In this document: positions 35,696 through 43,478 of the stretch, piece by piece | Position numbering within the stretch: the first letter of the stretch is position 1 | Layout: each line of letters begins with the position of its first letter | NCBI GenBank assembly: GCA_023393115.1 | Contig: JAEWMS010000063.1 | Coordinates: 77,879-141,878 of the forward strand | DNA length: 64,000 nucleotides | Direction: 5' to 3' | Origin: Bacillota bacterium | GTDB taxonomy: Bacteria > Bacillota > Clostridia > Acetivibrionales > DSM-1351 | Notes under the pieces: generated by a model | Told to the model about the DNA's origin: nothing | Database searches by the model: none | What the model saw: only the letters and a program-made list of their open reading frames with translations | Program-made: the position numbers and the translations under genes

Positions 35696-36319
35696 ATGAA
35701 AAAAGGTCTATTCATTACATTTGAAGGTACTGACGGCTCGGGAAAAACAACGCAGATCAAACTGCTTGAGGCTTATATGATGAAAAAGGGTTACGAGGTG
35801 GTTTTATCCCGTGAACCCGGCGGAACCAGGGTAAGTGAGATGATTCGTGATTTAATTTTGGACCCTCGGAACAAAGAGATTGTTCCGTTAGCCGAAATGA
35901 TATTATACGCAGCCTCCAGAGCCCAGCATGTAGCTGAAATTATTGAACCTGCCATTGAAAGCGGAAAGATTGTCATCTGTGACAGATATGTAGATTCAAG
36001 CTACGCATATCAGGGCGGGGGAAGAGGAGTAGATTTAAAAAGCATTGCAGATGTTAACAGGATAGCAATACACGGAACAGTACCTGATATTACGTTTTTC
36101 CTGGATATTGACCCGGAGATTTCTATAAAACGCAGGATAAATTCTACCGGAGCAGACAGAATAGAACAGGAAAAGCTTGATTTTCACAGACGGGTATACG
36201 ATGGGTATAAGAAACTTTCTATTTTGTATCCTGACAGAATAAAGACCATAGATGCTATGAAATCAATTGATGAAATATCATTACAAATAAACTGTTTTAT
36301 TGATGAGTTATTTGATTAA
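35696..36319 (+). CDS. tmk: Thymidylate kinase
   Basis: Phosphorylates dTMP to dTDP, an essential step of dTTP synthesis. 207 residues, normal length. P-loop FEGTDGSGKTTQ at residues 8-19; SREPGGTRVSEMIRD is the dTMP-binding block; the DRY-type motif CDRYVDSSYAYQGGGRG lies near residue 95; the lid region follows DIDPEISIKR. ATG 35696 has AGGA just upstream. It opens the conserved tmk-darA-yaaR-holB-ricT cluster; darA starts 19 bp after its stop. A TTATAAT-like -10 near 35628 may be its promoter. Assignment is firm. Confidence 0.97.
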   Translation: MKKGLFITFEGTDGSGKTTQIKLLEAYMMKKGYEVVLSREPGGTRVSEMIRDLILDPRNKEIVPLAEMILYAASRAQHVAEIIEPAIESGKIVICDRYVDSSYAYQGGGRGVDLKSIADVNRIAIHGTVPDITFFLDIDPEISIKRRINSTGADRIEQEKLDFHRRVYDGYKKLSILYPDRIKTIDAMKSIDEISLQINCFIDELFD

Positions 36320-36338
36320 TTAAAAGGGAGGTTTTACT

Positions 36339-36677
36339 ATGAAACTGGTATTTGCAATCGTCCATGATGAGGATGGGCATAAGGTTATGGAAGAACTGAA
36401 TAAAAACGGTTTCGGCGTCACAAAAATGTGTTCGTCCGGAGGTTTTTTGAAGGCGGGAAACACAACTCTTTTAGTTGGTGTTGAAGAAGAGAAACTGGAT
36501 GAAGTGGTTGCCATAATTGAAAAGAAATCAAAGAGCAGAAAACAGGTAATAAATACTCCTGCAACACCCGGAGGAATGAACGGGATGAACGGAATGTACA
36601 TGCCATACCCTGTAGAGGTTACCGTCGGGGGTGCAACAATATTTGTTGTAGATGTGGAGAGATTCCACAAAGTTTAG
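36339..36677 (+). CDS. darA: Cyclic di-AMP receptor protein DarA (PstA-like, DUF970)
   Basis: Small trimeric PII-like signalling protein, 112 residues. The family pattern is clear: MKLVFAIVHDEDGHKVMEEL, TKMCSSGGFLKAGNTTLLVG, and the C-terminal GGATIFVVDVERFHKV. In Firmicutes these proteins bind cyclic di-AMP, the potassium and cell-wall second messenger. The T-loop region is Gly/Met-rich (PGGMNGMNGMYMPYP). ATG has GGGAGG upstream. It lies between tmk and yaaR as in B. subtilis (yaaQ). Its output is not established in most species. It is of interest here because a KhtT-type, c-di-AMP-responsive potassium efflux regulator lies at 55184. Confidence 0.95.
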   Translation: MKLVFAIVHDEDGHKVMEELNKNGFGVTKMCSSGGFLKAGNTTLLVGVEEEKLDEVVAIIEKKSKSRKQVINTPATPGGMNGMNGMYMPYPVEVTVGGATIFVVDVERFHKV

Positions 36678-36705
36678 TTTTTCAATTTTGATTAACAGTA
36701 AGGAA

Positions 36706-37167
36706 GTGTTTGCCATTAAGATTCAGGATACCACAAAAAATCCTTCAGGCATAAATGCTATTCCCGGAAGGGATGACAGAACCATAAGGAATGAAAGAGA
36801 TGCGGCTTTTTCAGCTTCTCTTAAAAAAATAGAATATAAAAACTATGAGGAGCGAATAAAGGTTCTGGCTGACAAGATTGAAAGTCAGGGTAAAAAGCTT
36901 GGGAAAAAAGCTGATATTCGTGATCTTAAGGTTTACAAGCAGCTCATTTCGGAGTTTTTGGACGAAGCAGTATCACACTCACATAGTTTTACGAAAAAGA
37001 GTTTTTTGGACCGACGGGGCAGACACAGAGTATATGCCATTATTAAAAAAATTAATGAGGAACTAATTGAGCTTACAAACGAGGTACTCAAGTCGGAACA
37101 GGACAACCTGAGCATATTAAAAAAGCTCGATGATATCAGAGGACTGATACTGGATCTGTTTCTTTAA
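36706..37167 (+). CDS. YaaR family protein (DUF327)
   Basis: Conserved Firmicutes protein of about 150 residues with unknown biochemical role; the homologue lies between yaaQ and holB in B. subtilis. Seen here: a short N-terminal IKIQDTTKNPSG segment, then a mostly helical, charged body (KNYEERIKVLADKIESQGKK, then VSHSHSFTKKSFLDRRGRHR, a conserved patch). The start is unclear. GTG 36706 is in frame but touches AAGGAA; ATT at 36715 is better spaced from that ribosome site; TTG at 36688 lacks one. The gene overlaps nothing and follows darA within about 28 bp. Confidence 0.85.
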   Translation: MFAIKIQDTTKNPSGINAIPGRDDRTIRNERDAAFSASLKKIEYKNYEERIKVLADKIESQGKKLGKKADIRDLKVYKQLISEFLDEAVSHSHSFTKKSFLDRRGRHRVYAIIKKINEELIELTNEVLKSEQDNLSILKKLDDIRGLILDLFL

Positions 37168-37226
37168 CTACGGATGTTTGGCTGCAGTGTTTTATTTGGC
37201 TTTTGCAGCGGAATGGAGACATAGAA

Positions 37227-38195
37227 ATGTTAGGTCATCGGAAGATACTGGCTAGCTTACAGGAGACAATTAAAAATGATAATGTAGGTCATGCTTATAT
37301 ATTTGAAGGACCTGACGGCATAGGCAGAAGAGAAACGGCTTTGTCCTTTGCGGCAATGCTGATGTGTGAAAGCGAACAGGCTCCCTGCGGTGAATGCAAG
37401 TCGTGCAGGCTATTTGCCGAAGGTTCAAATCCTGATTTTCAGGAACTATATTTTCATGATAAAAGTATAAGTGTTGATGATGTAAGGAATGCTTTAAAGG
37501 GGTTGGTAATCAGACCCCTTTATTCGAGATATAAAGTAATAATAATAAATGATGCTGACGGAATGACTGTACAAGCTCAGAATGCACTATTGAAGTCTTT
37601 GGAGGAACCGCCTCCCTATATGGTTTTTATACTCACGGTGCAGTCGGGAGCGGCTGTTACTCCAACCATAAGATCACGTTGCCAGAGAGTTTTGTTTAAT
37701 AAGCTCAGCAGTCAGGAGATAACAGGGATACTTGAACAGAAATATGGTAAAAGGAATCCTGAATGGGATTTTATTGTATCCTATTCCGATGGGGTCATTG
37801 GAACGGCTCTTGAACTGGTGGAATCTGCCGGTTATATGGAATTGAGAGATCAGGTGCTTGCGTCGGTAAATGAACTGCTGGAACCAAATAACGGGGATGT
37901 TTTTAAAATATATGAGATATTTGAAAAAAATAATGACAAGATAGAATATATTTTAAGAATAATGCTCCTGTTTTTTAGGGACATAATAATATATAAGCAG
38001 ACCTCAAACTATAACATATTGATTAATTCCGATAAAAAAGATATGATAATTGAGGATGCCCATTTGAAACTATCAGGGCTTCTTAAATGTGCAAATGCTG
38101 TTTGGGATGCAAAAAAAGGCCTTGAGTACAATGCAAATTTTCAGCTGGTAATTGAGGTTATGCTTATGAAGATCAGGGATTCTTACGTTTACTGA
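37227..38195 (+). CDS. holB: DNA polymerase III delta' subunit
   Basis: Clamp-loader subunit of the replicative polymerase, 322 residues. AAA+ domain at the N-terminus with the modified P-loop GPDGIGRRETALSFA (lacking the full GKT, as usual for delta'), a zinc module CGECKSC near residue 63, and the SRC arginine finger motif in IRSRCQRVLF near residue 155. ATG 37227 has GGAGAC upstream. It sits in the tmk-darA-yaaR-holB-ricT order and is followed 17 bp later by ricT. Assignment is firm. Confidence 0.94.
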   Translation: MLGHRKILASLQETIKNDNVGHAYIFEGPDGIGRRETALSFAAMLMCESEQAPCGECKSCRLFAEGSNPDFQELYFHDKSISVDDVRNALKGLVIRPLYSRYKVIIINDADGMTVQAQNALLKSLEEPPPYMVFILTVQSGAAVTPTIRSRCQRVLFNKLSSQEITGILEQKYGKRNPEWDFIVSYSDGVIGTALELVESAGYMELRDQVLASVNELLEPNNGDVFKIYEIFEKNNDKIEYILRIMLLFFRDIIIYKQTSNYNILINSDKKDMIIEDAHLKLSGLLKCANAVWDAKKGLEYNANFQLVIEVMLMKIRDSYVY

Positions 38196-38212
38196 TAGAA
38201 AGGAATTTATTA

Positions 38213-39088
38213 ATGGTAAAAGTAGTTGGAGTTAGGTTTAAAACTGCCGGGAAAATCTACTATTTTGATCCCGGAGAACTGGTTATAGATTTGAACTGCA
38301 ATGTAATTGTTGAAACTGCAAGGGGAATTGAATTCGGACTTGTAGTAGTACCTAACAGAGAGGTTGATGAGTCGGAAATTGTGGCCCCTCTCAAAAAGGT
38401 GATTCGTATAGCGACAGATGAAGACGTGGCCCATGCCGCCGAGAATGATAAAAAGGAAAAAGAGGCATATAACATATGTCTTCAGAAAATAAATGATCAT
38501 AAGCTGGATATGAAGCTGATAGATGTGGAATATACTTTTGATAACAACAAGGTACTGTTCTACTTCACTGCTGACGGCAGGGTTGACTTCAGAGAGCTTG
38601 TCAAGGATCTGGCAGCAGTATTTAAGACGAGAATAGAATTAAGGCAGATTGGTGTAAGGGACGAATCAAAAATGATGGGCGGCATTGGAATATGCGGAAG
38701 AGTACTCTGCTGCAATTCCTTCCTGGGAGAATTTCAACCTGTGTCCATTAAAATGGCAAAAGAGCAGTCGCTTTCACTTAACCCGACAAAAATTTCGGGA
38801 ACCTGCGGAAGACTGATGTGCTGTCTCAAATATGAGCAGGAGGCCTATGAGGACCTTTTGGACAGAGTGCCGAAGGTAGGTGCTATTGTTGATACTCCCG
38901 AAGGTCAGGGAACTGTAGTAGAAGTAAATCTCCTAAAGGAAATTCTGAAAATAAAGCTGGATATCGGCAAGGAAACAGAGCTGAGGGTTTACAACTATAA
39001 GGAAGGCGAAGTTAAACTGATTAAAAACGCAACATCCAATGATGATATGGATATTGATCTGGAAGCTCTTAAGCAACTTGAGGATTAG
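38213..39088 (+). CDS. ricT: PSP1-domain protein RicT (YaaT)
   Basis: Protein of 291 residues with the PSP1 domain. Highly conserved cysteine blocks are CGRVLCCNSFLGEF near residue 163 and SGTCGRLMCCLKYEQEAY near residue 195. In B. subtilis YaaT/RicT joins RicA and RicF in a complex that binds two [4Fe-4S] clusters, stimulates mRNA maturation by RNase Y, and affects sporulation and biofilm control. The ATG overlaps no other gene and follows holB by 17 bp; AAAGGAA is the ribosome site. A ferredoxin gene follows, with its own promoter and terminator. Confidence 0.94.
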   Translation: MVKVVGVRFKTAGKIYYFDPGELVIDLNCNVIVETARGIEFGLVVVPNREVDESEIVAPLKKVIRIATDEDVAHAAENDKKEKEAYNICLQKINDHKLDMKLIDVEYTFDNNKVLFYFTADGRVDFRELVKDLAAVFKTRIELRQIGVRDESKMMGGIGICGRVLCCNSFLGEFQPVSIKMAKEQSLSLNPTKISGTCGRLMCCLKYEQEAYEDLLDRVPKVGAIVDTPEGQGTVVEVNLLKEILKIKLDIGKETELRVYNYKEGEVKLIKNATSNDDMDIDLEALKQLED

Positions 39089-39185
39089 TATTACCATCAG
39101 GAACATTAATTTACGGACAGCTAGTAATTACAGTAAAGGGAAACAATGTAGAAAACAATATATGAAAGATTTTTATATATTGTAA

Positions 39186-39214
39186 TTGTTATTTCAATAA
39201 AATGATGGTAAAAT
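39186..39214 (+). promoter_or_regulatory. Sigma-A-like promoter of ferredoxin gene
   Basis: TTGTTA (39186-39191), 17-bp spacer, TAAAAT (39209-39214), about 60 bp upstream of the ferredoxin start codon. It fits a single-gene transcript ending at the terminator at 39462-39503. Confidence 0.6.
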
Positions 39215-39276
39215 AGTAGCGAAAAACATATAAACTAAATGCTTGTTTTTCCTTAAATATTAGGAGGTGTTCTTAG

Positions 39277-39447
39277 ATGGCATATTTTATTAATGAATCA
39301 TGTATCAGCTGTGGGGCTTGTGAATCTGAATGTCCTGTATCCTGCATAGCAGCTGGTGATAGCGTATATGTAATAGATGCTGATGCTTGCATCGAATGCG
39401 GCGCTTGTGCAAATGTATGTCCTGTTGATGCTCCTCAACAGCAATAG
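39277..39447 (+). CDS. 2x[4Fe-4S] ferredoxin
   Basis: Small clostridial ferredoxin of 56 residues. Two cluster-binding motifs are perfect: CISCGACESECPVSC at residues 9-23 and CIECGACANVCPVD at residues 38-51. Start ATG 39277 has AGGAGGTG nine bases upstream. It is a low-potential electron carrier for fermentation enzymes such as pyruvate:ferredoxin oxidoreductase and hydrogenase. It has its own promoter and terminator, so it is a single-gene transcript. It occupies the place where Bacillus has yabA, between ricT and trmN6. High confidence. Confidence 0.97.
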   Translation: MAYFINESCISCGACESECPVSCIAAGDSVYVIDADACIECGACANVCPVDAPQQQ

Positions 39448-39461
39448 TCTTAGGGTAATGA

Positions 39462-39503
39462 GGGTCAGGTAAAGGTGGAAGCGCCTTTATTTGGCCCTTT
39501 TTT
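39462..39503 (+). terminator. Ferredoxin gene terminator
   Basis: A 14-bp stem with wobbles (39462-39475 with 39484-39497; GGGTCAGGTAAAGG and CCTTTATTTGGCCC) followed by six T residues, 14 bp after the ferredoxin stop. Confidence 0.85.
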
Positions 39504-39624
39504 CGGTGTGTGGGAATTATTTAGCGTATAAGACTAAATGAATCATTAACGACGTACTATTATAGATTAAAGAATGCAGGGTCCACGATATTTTAGAAGA
39601 CAGATACTGGATTCGGAGGTTTAT

Positions 39625-40395
39625 TTGGTAGAGATAAAAGTAGAGATAAAAGCAGAAACACAAGTTGAGATAAAAGAAAATGAACGTATAGATGATTTAC
39701 AGCTCTATGGACTCAGACTGATTCAGAATCCCCAAGCCTTCTGCTTTGGCGTGGATGCTGTCCTGTTATCTGATTTTACCGACGTTAAAAAAAATCATAG
39801 AGTACTTGATATAGGAACCGGAACCGGAATAATTCCCATTCTGCTGGCCGGAAAAACAAAAGCCGGGTCCATTGTTGGACTTGAGATACAGGAGGATATG
39901 GCCGAAATGGCCTCCCGAAGTGTCAGGCTCAATAACCTGGAAGGTAGAGTTGAAATAGTATCAGGAGATATAAAAAAATACGGGGAGTATTTTGGGAAAG
40001 CCAGCTTTGATGTGGTGGTTTCCAATCCGCCATATACAAACAAGGGCTGTGGTCTTGTTAATCCCCATGACAGCAAGGCCATTTCAAGGCATGAAATACT
40101 ATGCCGTCTGGAGGATGTTGTAGGTGCAGCAGCCGAACTTCTTGTGCCTGGTGGTCAGCTGGCTATGGTGCATAGACCCGAAAGGCTGGCAGATATTATC
40201 TGTTGTATGAGAAACTGCGGTATTGAGCCGAAATATCTGAGAATGGTGCATCCAAAGCCTTTCAAAAAGCCAAATATGATATTGATAAAGGGTAACAGGG
40301 GAGGGAACCCCGAACTAAAGGTAATGGATCCGTTGTATGTATACAACTCGGACGGTACCTACTCAGATGAAATAAACAGAATCTACCGCAGATAA
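39625..40395 (+). CDS. tRNA1(Val) adenine-37 N6-methyltransferase family (YabB)
   Basis: SAM-dependent methyltransferase of about 256 residues, TrmN6/YabB group. Motif I is VLDIGTGTGIIPILLAG; acidic end LEIQ; motif IV VVSNPPYTNKG, the NPPY of N6-adenine enzymes. N-terminal DDLQLYGLRLIQNPQAFCFG is characteristic. Start taken at TTG 39625, which follows GGAGG with five bases between; an ATG at 39574 is in frame but has no ribosome site. The first residues consist of a repeated VEIK unit encoded by a 12-bp repeat. It is followed 16 bp later by rsmI, as in B. subtilis after loss of yazA. Confidence 0.88.
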   Translation: MVEIKVEIKAETQVEIKENERIDDLQLYGLRLIQNPQAFCFGVDAVLLSDFTDVKKNHRVLDIGTGTGIIPILLAGKTKAGSIVGLEIQEDMAEMASRSVRLNNLEGRVEIVSGDIKKYGEYFGKASFDVVVSNPPYTNKGCGLVNPHDSKAISRHEILCRLEDVVGAAAELLVPGGQLAMVHRPERLADIICCMRNCGIEPKYLRMVHPKPFKKPNMILIKGNRGGNPELKVMDPLYVYNSDGTYSDEINRIYRR

Positions 40396-40411
40396 ACGAG
40401 GGAGAAACTTA

Positions 40412-41257
40412 ATGGACAAAGGAACACTATTTCTTGTTGCAACACCAATAGGCAATCTTCAGGACATAACTCTCAGGGCACTCAACACTCTGAAGGAGGT
40501 AGAGCTCATAGCCGCTGAGGATACCAGACAAACTATAAAGCTGCTCAACCACTTCGAGATAAAAAAACCTCTTGTCAGTTATTATGAGCACAACAAGATA
40601 GTTAAGGGAAATTACCTTATTGAGCAGCTTCAGCAGGGAAAGAACATCGCACTGGTTTCAGACGCCGGAACACCGGGGATATCTGACCCAGGGGAAGATC
40701 TAGTGAAGCTCTGCATTGAAAATGATATAAAGGTGACTATGATCCCCGGCCCTGTTGCGGCAGTTACAGGGATGGTCATTTCAGGCTTGCCTACTGGCCG
40801 ATTTGTGTTTGAAGGCTTCCTCCCCATGAATAAGAGGACGCGTCAGGAACGTCTGAAGCAGTTGAAGGATGAGACCAGAACCATCATATTTTATGAAGCT
40901 CCCCACAAGCTGCCCTATACACTGAAAGATATGTACAATGCTTGGGGTGAAAGAAAAATAGCTCTTGCCAGAGAGCTCACAAAGCGTTATGAAGAGGTAA
41001 TCAGGTGTAATTTGTCTGAGGCCGCCGAAAGATACCAGGTTGAAACACCAAAGGGAGAATTTGTGGTAATAATTGAGGGCCAGGATGAACAAGTGCTTCA
41101 GGAACTTGAGAAGGATAAATACGCTGACATAAGCATTGAGGAACACGTGGAAAGATATATTCAGCAAGGGCTGCAGAAAAAAGAGGCCATAAAGAAGGCG
41201 GCTGAAGACAGGGGCTTAAATAAAAGGGATGTATATAATCTTGTTATGAAAAAGTAA
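40412..41257 (+). CDS. rsmI: 16S rRNA C1402 ribose 2'-O-methyltransferase
   Basis: Methylates the 2'-OH of C1402 in the 16S rRNA decoding centre. 281 residues, tetrapyrrole-methylase fold. Motifs: LFLVATPIGNLQDITLRAL at the N-terminus, AAEDTRQTIKLLNHF near residue 34, ALVSDAGTPGISDPGEDLV near residue 77, and FEGFLPMNKRTRQERLKQL near residue 132. ATG preceded by GAGGGAG. It is likely cotranscribed with the upstream methyltransferase (16 bp gap). Downstream lies the ZTP riboswitch of the AICAR transformylase gene. Assignment is firm. Confidence 0.96.
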   Translation: MDKGTLFLVATPIGNLQDITLRALNTLKEVELIAAEDTRQTIKLLNHFEIKKPLVSYYEHNKIVKGNYLIEQLQQGKNIALVSDAGTPGISDPGEDLVKLCIENDIKVTMIPGPVAAVTGMVISGLPTGRFVFEGFLPMNKRTRQERLKQLKDETRTIIFYEAPHKLPYTLKDMYNAWGERKIALARELTKRYEEVIRCNLSEAAERYQVETPKGEFVVIIEGQDEQVLQELEKDKYADISIEEHVERYIQQGLQKKEAIKKAAEDRGLNKRDVYNLVMKK

Positions 41258-41339
41258 GCAAGTGGGATTTATTGACATAAACTTAACAAATATAATATAA
41301 TTACTATAACCTATTAAACAAAACTCAATATATCTAGTA

Positions 41340-41440
41340 GATCATGTAACTGGCGGAAAGTATGAATTATCATATAGGGAGCATGATTGGTGAGAATTAT
41401 CGACCGCCTGGGTAGACTGACTTTACCCGGGTGGTTTTTT
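41340..41440 (+). ncRNA. ZTP (pfl) riboswitch with overlapping terminator
   Basis: The two conserved halves of the ZTP aptamer are present: GTAACTGGCGGAAAGT (41346-41361) and CGACCGCCTGGGTA (41401-41414), separated by a variable hairpin region. The 3' half forms the 5' arm of a 12-bp terminator stem (41403-41414 with 41424-41435), followed by a T-run to 41440. Ligand binding should therefore prevent termination. Riboswitches of this class sense Z nucleotides (ZTP/ZMP) that accumulate when 10-formyl-tetrahydrofolate is short. The downstream AICAR formyltransferase consumes ZMP, so regulation matches function. Confidence 0.93.
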
Positions 41441-41502
41441 ATTGTCAAGGAAACAATGATTTTTTGCTTTTCATTTTTGCTTTTATTTAAGGAGGACTAA
41501 AA

Positions 41503-42666
41503 ATGATACAATTAAAGTATGGCTGTAATCCAAATCAAAGACCGGCAGAAATCCGTGCAGTTACAGAAAAATTACCGTTTGTAGTGCTAAATGGGAACCC
41601 CGGGTACATAAATTTAATGGATGCCCTGAACTCATGGCAGCTTGTTAAGGAATTAAAAGGTGCTGTAGGCATGCCTGCTGCTGCCTCGTTTAAACATGTC
41701 AGCCCTGCAGGTGCTGCAATAGGCGTACCCCTTGACCAACAACTCAGATCGGCATATCTTGTTGAGGATATTGAGTTATCACCGCTTGCTTCAGCATATG
41801 TCCGCGCTAGAGGTGCAGACAGGGTATCTTCTTATGGAGATTGGGCGGCACTGAGTGATATTGTTGATAAACCAACAGCATTGTTTCTAAAAAGAGAAGT
41901 TTCTGATGGCGTAATAGCACCGGGATATACTCGTGAAGCCCTGGAAATTCTTAAACAAAAGAAAGGCGGAAAATATAACATTATTGAAATCGATCCGGCC
42001 TTTGAACCTGAAGAAATAGAAACCCGTCAAATATTCGGGGTTGAATTTGTTCAGCAACGAAATAATTATATTCCCGATTATGAAGATCTCAAAAACATAG
42101 TAACTGAAAATAAGGAGTTGCCTGATGTTGCAAAAAGGGATATGATTTTGGCAATGATAACCCTTAAATATACTCAATCCAATTCCGTATGTTATGTATC
42201 AAACGGGCAGGTGATTGGATGCGGAGCAGGTCAGCAATCAAGGATACACTGCACAAGGCTTTCAGGAGACAAGGCGGATCTCTGGTATTTAAAACAGCAT
42301 CCAAGAGTATTGAATCTAAAATTTAAAGAAGGTATTGGAAGACCTGAACGAGATAATGCCATAGACCTTTTTGTTAGAAACGATGTTACATCCTACGAGT
42401 TAAACATGTTGAAGGATATTCTTGAAATGGTTCCTGACAGACTTACAGAAAACGATAAGGTAAAGTGGCTTGAAGGTTTGAAAAATATAACATTGGGCTC
42501 GGATGCATTCTTCCCCTTCAGAGATAATATTGACCGGGCATATAAGAGTGGAGTAAAGTACATAGTACAGGCCGGCGGATCACTAAGAGATGATATTGCT
42601 ATAGATGCATGCAATGAATATAATATGGTAATGGCTATGACTGGGGTCAGACTATTCCATCACTAA
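41503..42666 (+). CDS. AICAR formyltransferase, stand-alone (PurH-like)
   Basis: 387-residue phosphoribosylaminoimidazolecarboxamide formyltransferase, with only the C-terminal half of normal bifunctional PurH. Hallmarks are ELRYGxNPxQ-like LKYGCNPNQRPAEI at the N-terminus, AAASFKHVSPAGAA near residue 65 (folate and substrate site), TLKYTQSNSVCYVSNGQVIG near residue 230, and C-terminal DAFFPFRDNIDRAYKSGVKY. The IMP cyclohydrolase domain is absent. It converts ZMP plus 10-formyl-THF to FAICAR. ATG follows AAGGAGG. It is preceded by a ZTP riboswitch, so it is induced when ZMP/ZTP builds up. It may act as a rescue copy beside a normal PurH elsewhere; that is inference. Confidence 0.92.
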   Translation: MIQLKYGCNPNQRPAEIRAVTEKLPFVVLNGNPGYINLMDALNSWQLVKELKGAVGMPAAASFKHVSPAGAAIGVPLDQQLRSAYLVEDIELSPLASAYVRARGADRVSSYGDWAALSDIVDKPTALFLKREVSDGVIAPGYTREALEILKQKKGGKYNIIEIDPAFEPEEIETRQIFGVEFVQQRNNYIPDYEDLKNIVTENKELPDVAKRDMILAMITLKYTQSNSVCYVSNGQVIGCGAGQQSRIHCTRLSGDKADLWYLKQHPRVLNLKFKEGIGRPERDNAIDLFVRNDVTSYELNMLKDILEMVPDRLTENDKVKWLEGLKNITLGSDAFFPFRDNIDRAYKSGVKYIVQAGGSLRDDIAIDACNEYNMVMAMTGVRLFHH

Positions 42667-42700
42667 CTTGACATTATATATTGACATTTGAAAGAAAAGT

Positions 42701-42741
42701 AAAAAAAAATAAAAAGAGCATCTGCTCTTTTTATTTTTTTT
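42701..42741. terminator. Bidirectional terminator between AICAR transformylase and abrB
   Basis: Stem AAAAAGAGC / GCTCTTTTT (42711-42719 with 42724-42732), loop ATCT, flanked by a long A-run on the left and T-run on the right that extend the pairing. It serves both convergent genes. Confidence 0.88.
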
Positions 42742-42748
42742 AAGTACA

Positions 42749-42988
42749 CTATTTCTTTAATTCTCTCATACAGTCAGGGCATATGTTCTTACCTTTGTAA
42801 ACCTGTACATCTTTAGCATTTCCACAGAAGATACATGCTGGCTCATACTTCTTTAATATAATAGTAGACTCATCAACGTAGATTTCCAATGCATCTTTCT
42901 CTGCAATATCAAAAGTTCTTCGTAATTCTATAGGGAGAACAACTCTTCCTAATTCATCGACTTTTCTAACTATACCTGTAGATTTCAT
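42749..42988 (-). CDS. abrB: AbrB-family transition-state regulator
   Basis: DNA-binding transition-state regulator, 79 residues. The N-terminal swapped-hairpin domain reads MKSTGIVRKVDELGRVVLPI then ELRRTFDIAEKDALEIYVDE, typical of AbrB/Abh. The C-terminus carries two CxxC pairs (CIFCGN and CPDCMREL), a zinc-ribbon-like tail common in clostridial AbrB proteins. Start ATG 42988 follows GAGGAGG. In Bacillus AbrB represses post-exponential and sporulation genes and is itself repressed by Spo0A; here a Spo0A box lies just downstream of a good promoter (43020-43067). Its place between rsmI and metG is conserved with B. subtilis. Confidence 0.95.
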   Translation of the reverse strand: MKSTGIVRKVDELGRVVLPIELRRTFDIAEKDALEIYVDESTIILKKYEPACIFCGNAKDVQVYKGKNICPDCMRELKK

Positions 42989-43019
42989 ATAACATCCTCC
43001 TCGATAATTCACTTCATAT

Positions 43020-43067
43020 TTCGACAAACTTCGTTATTATAATACCATAAATTCCAATAAACGTCAA
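43020..43067 (-). promoter_or_regulatory. abrB promoter with Spo0A box
   Basis: On the minus strand TTGACG (43067-43062), 17-bp spacer, TATTAT (43044-43039) forms a sigma-A promoter. A perfect Spo0A box TGTCGAA (43026-43020, in context GTTTGTCGAAATA) lies just downstream, about +7 to +15. This matches the repression geometry known at B. subtilis abrB. Sequence-based prediction. Confidence 0.75.
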
Positions 43068-43138
43068 CGCTCATTTTCAAAAAAGTTATAAAAAAATAAT
43101 TACTGATAAAATTTTAGGATGCTGATGGATTAAGAGTT

Positions 43139-43206
43139 TTGACAATTTACTATATTCAGATTGATAATATTACATTTTTGTTAACAAAATTTTAGTAAAA
43201 TAAAAT
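43139..43206 (+). promoter_or_regulatory. Two promoter-like sequences upstream of the Spo0A box cluster
   Basis: TTGACA (43139-43144) with GATAAT 18 bp later (43163-43168), and TTGTTA (43178-43183), 17 bp, TAAAAT (43201-43206). Both point toward spmA about 360-400 bp away. No convincing gene lies between, so the leader would be long or an unrecognised short transcript is made. Confidence 0.45.
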
Positions 43207-43257
43207 TACAAAGCTTGAAAAATAATACTGGGAATTTAGCGGCAAAAACACTGAGAT

Positions 43258-43298
43258 TTCGACATTATTTCGACACAATATTCAGTGGGGATTCGACA
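43258..43298 (-). promoter_or_regulatory. Cluster of three Spo0A boxes
   Basis: TTCGACA, the complement of the Spo0A box TGTCGAA, occurs at 43258-43264, 43269-43275 and 43292-43298. Spacings of 11 and 23 bp put all three on nearly the same helix face. They lie about 270-310 bp before spmA and about 230-310 bp from the abrB start. Regulatory target is uncertain. Confidence 0.65.
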
Positions 43299-43447
43299 CG
43301 AAAAGGCAGGCGAATACACAGAAAGAACTGCTTTATATGGTTATTACTGGTTGCTTGTACCAATCCCCTATATTGGGAGGTGGTTATTCCATACTTCAAA
43401 ATAATTAAATTCAAATGATTTCTCATAATATGTATTCACCAGGTTGA

Positions 43448-43478
43448 ACATAATCGGGATGCTGTCCACATATATAAT
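43448..43478 (+). promoter_or_regulatory. Possible sigma-E-type promoter of spmAB
   Basis: ATA (43450-43452), 16 bp, CATATATA (43469-43476) resembles the sigma-E pattern ATA-N16-CATA, about 90 bp upstream of spmA. It is only a partial match; listed because spmA is a sporulation gene normally expressed in the mother cell. Confidence 0.3.

Noticed and set aside
43215..43418. Possible 67-codon gene between abrB and spmA
   Set aside because: TTG start without ribosome site, no recognisable domain, and it overlaps the Spo0A box cluster; treated as non-coding.
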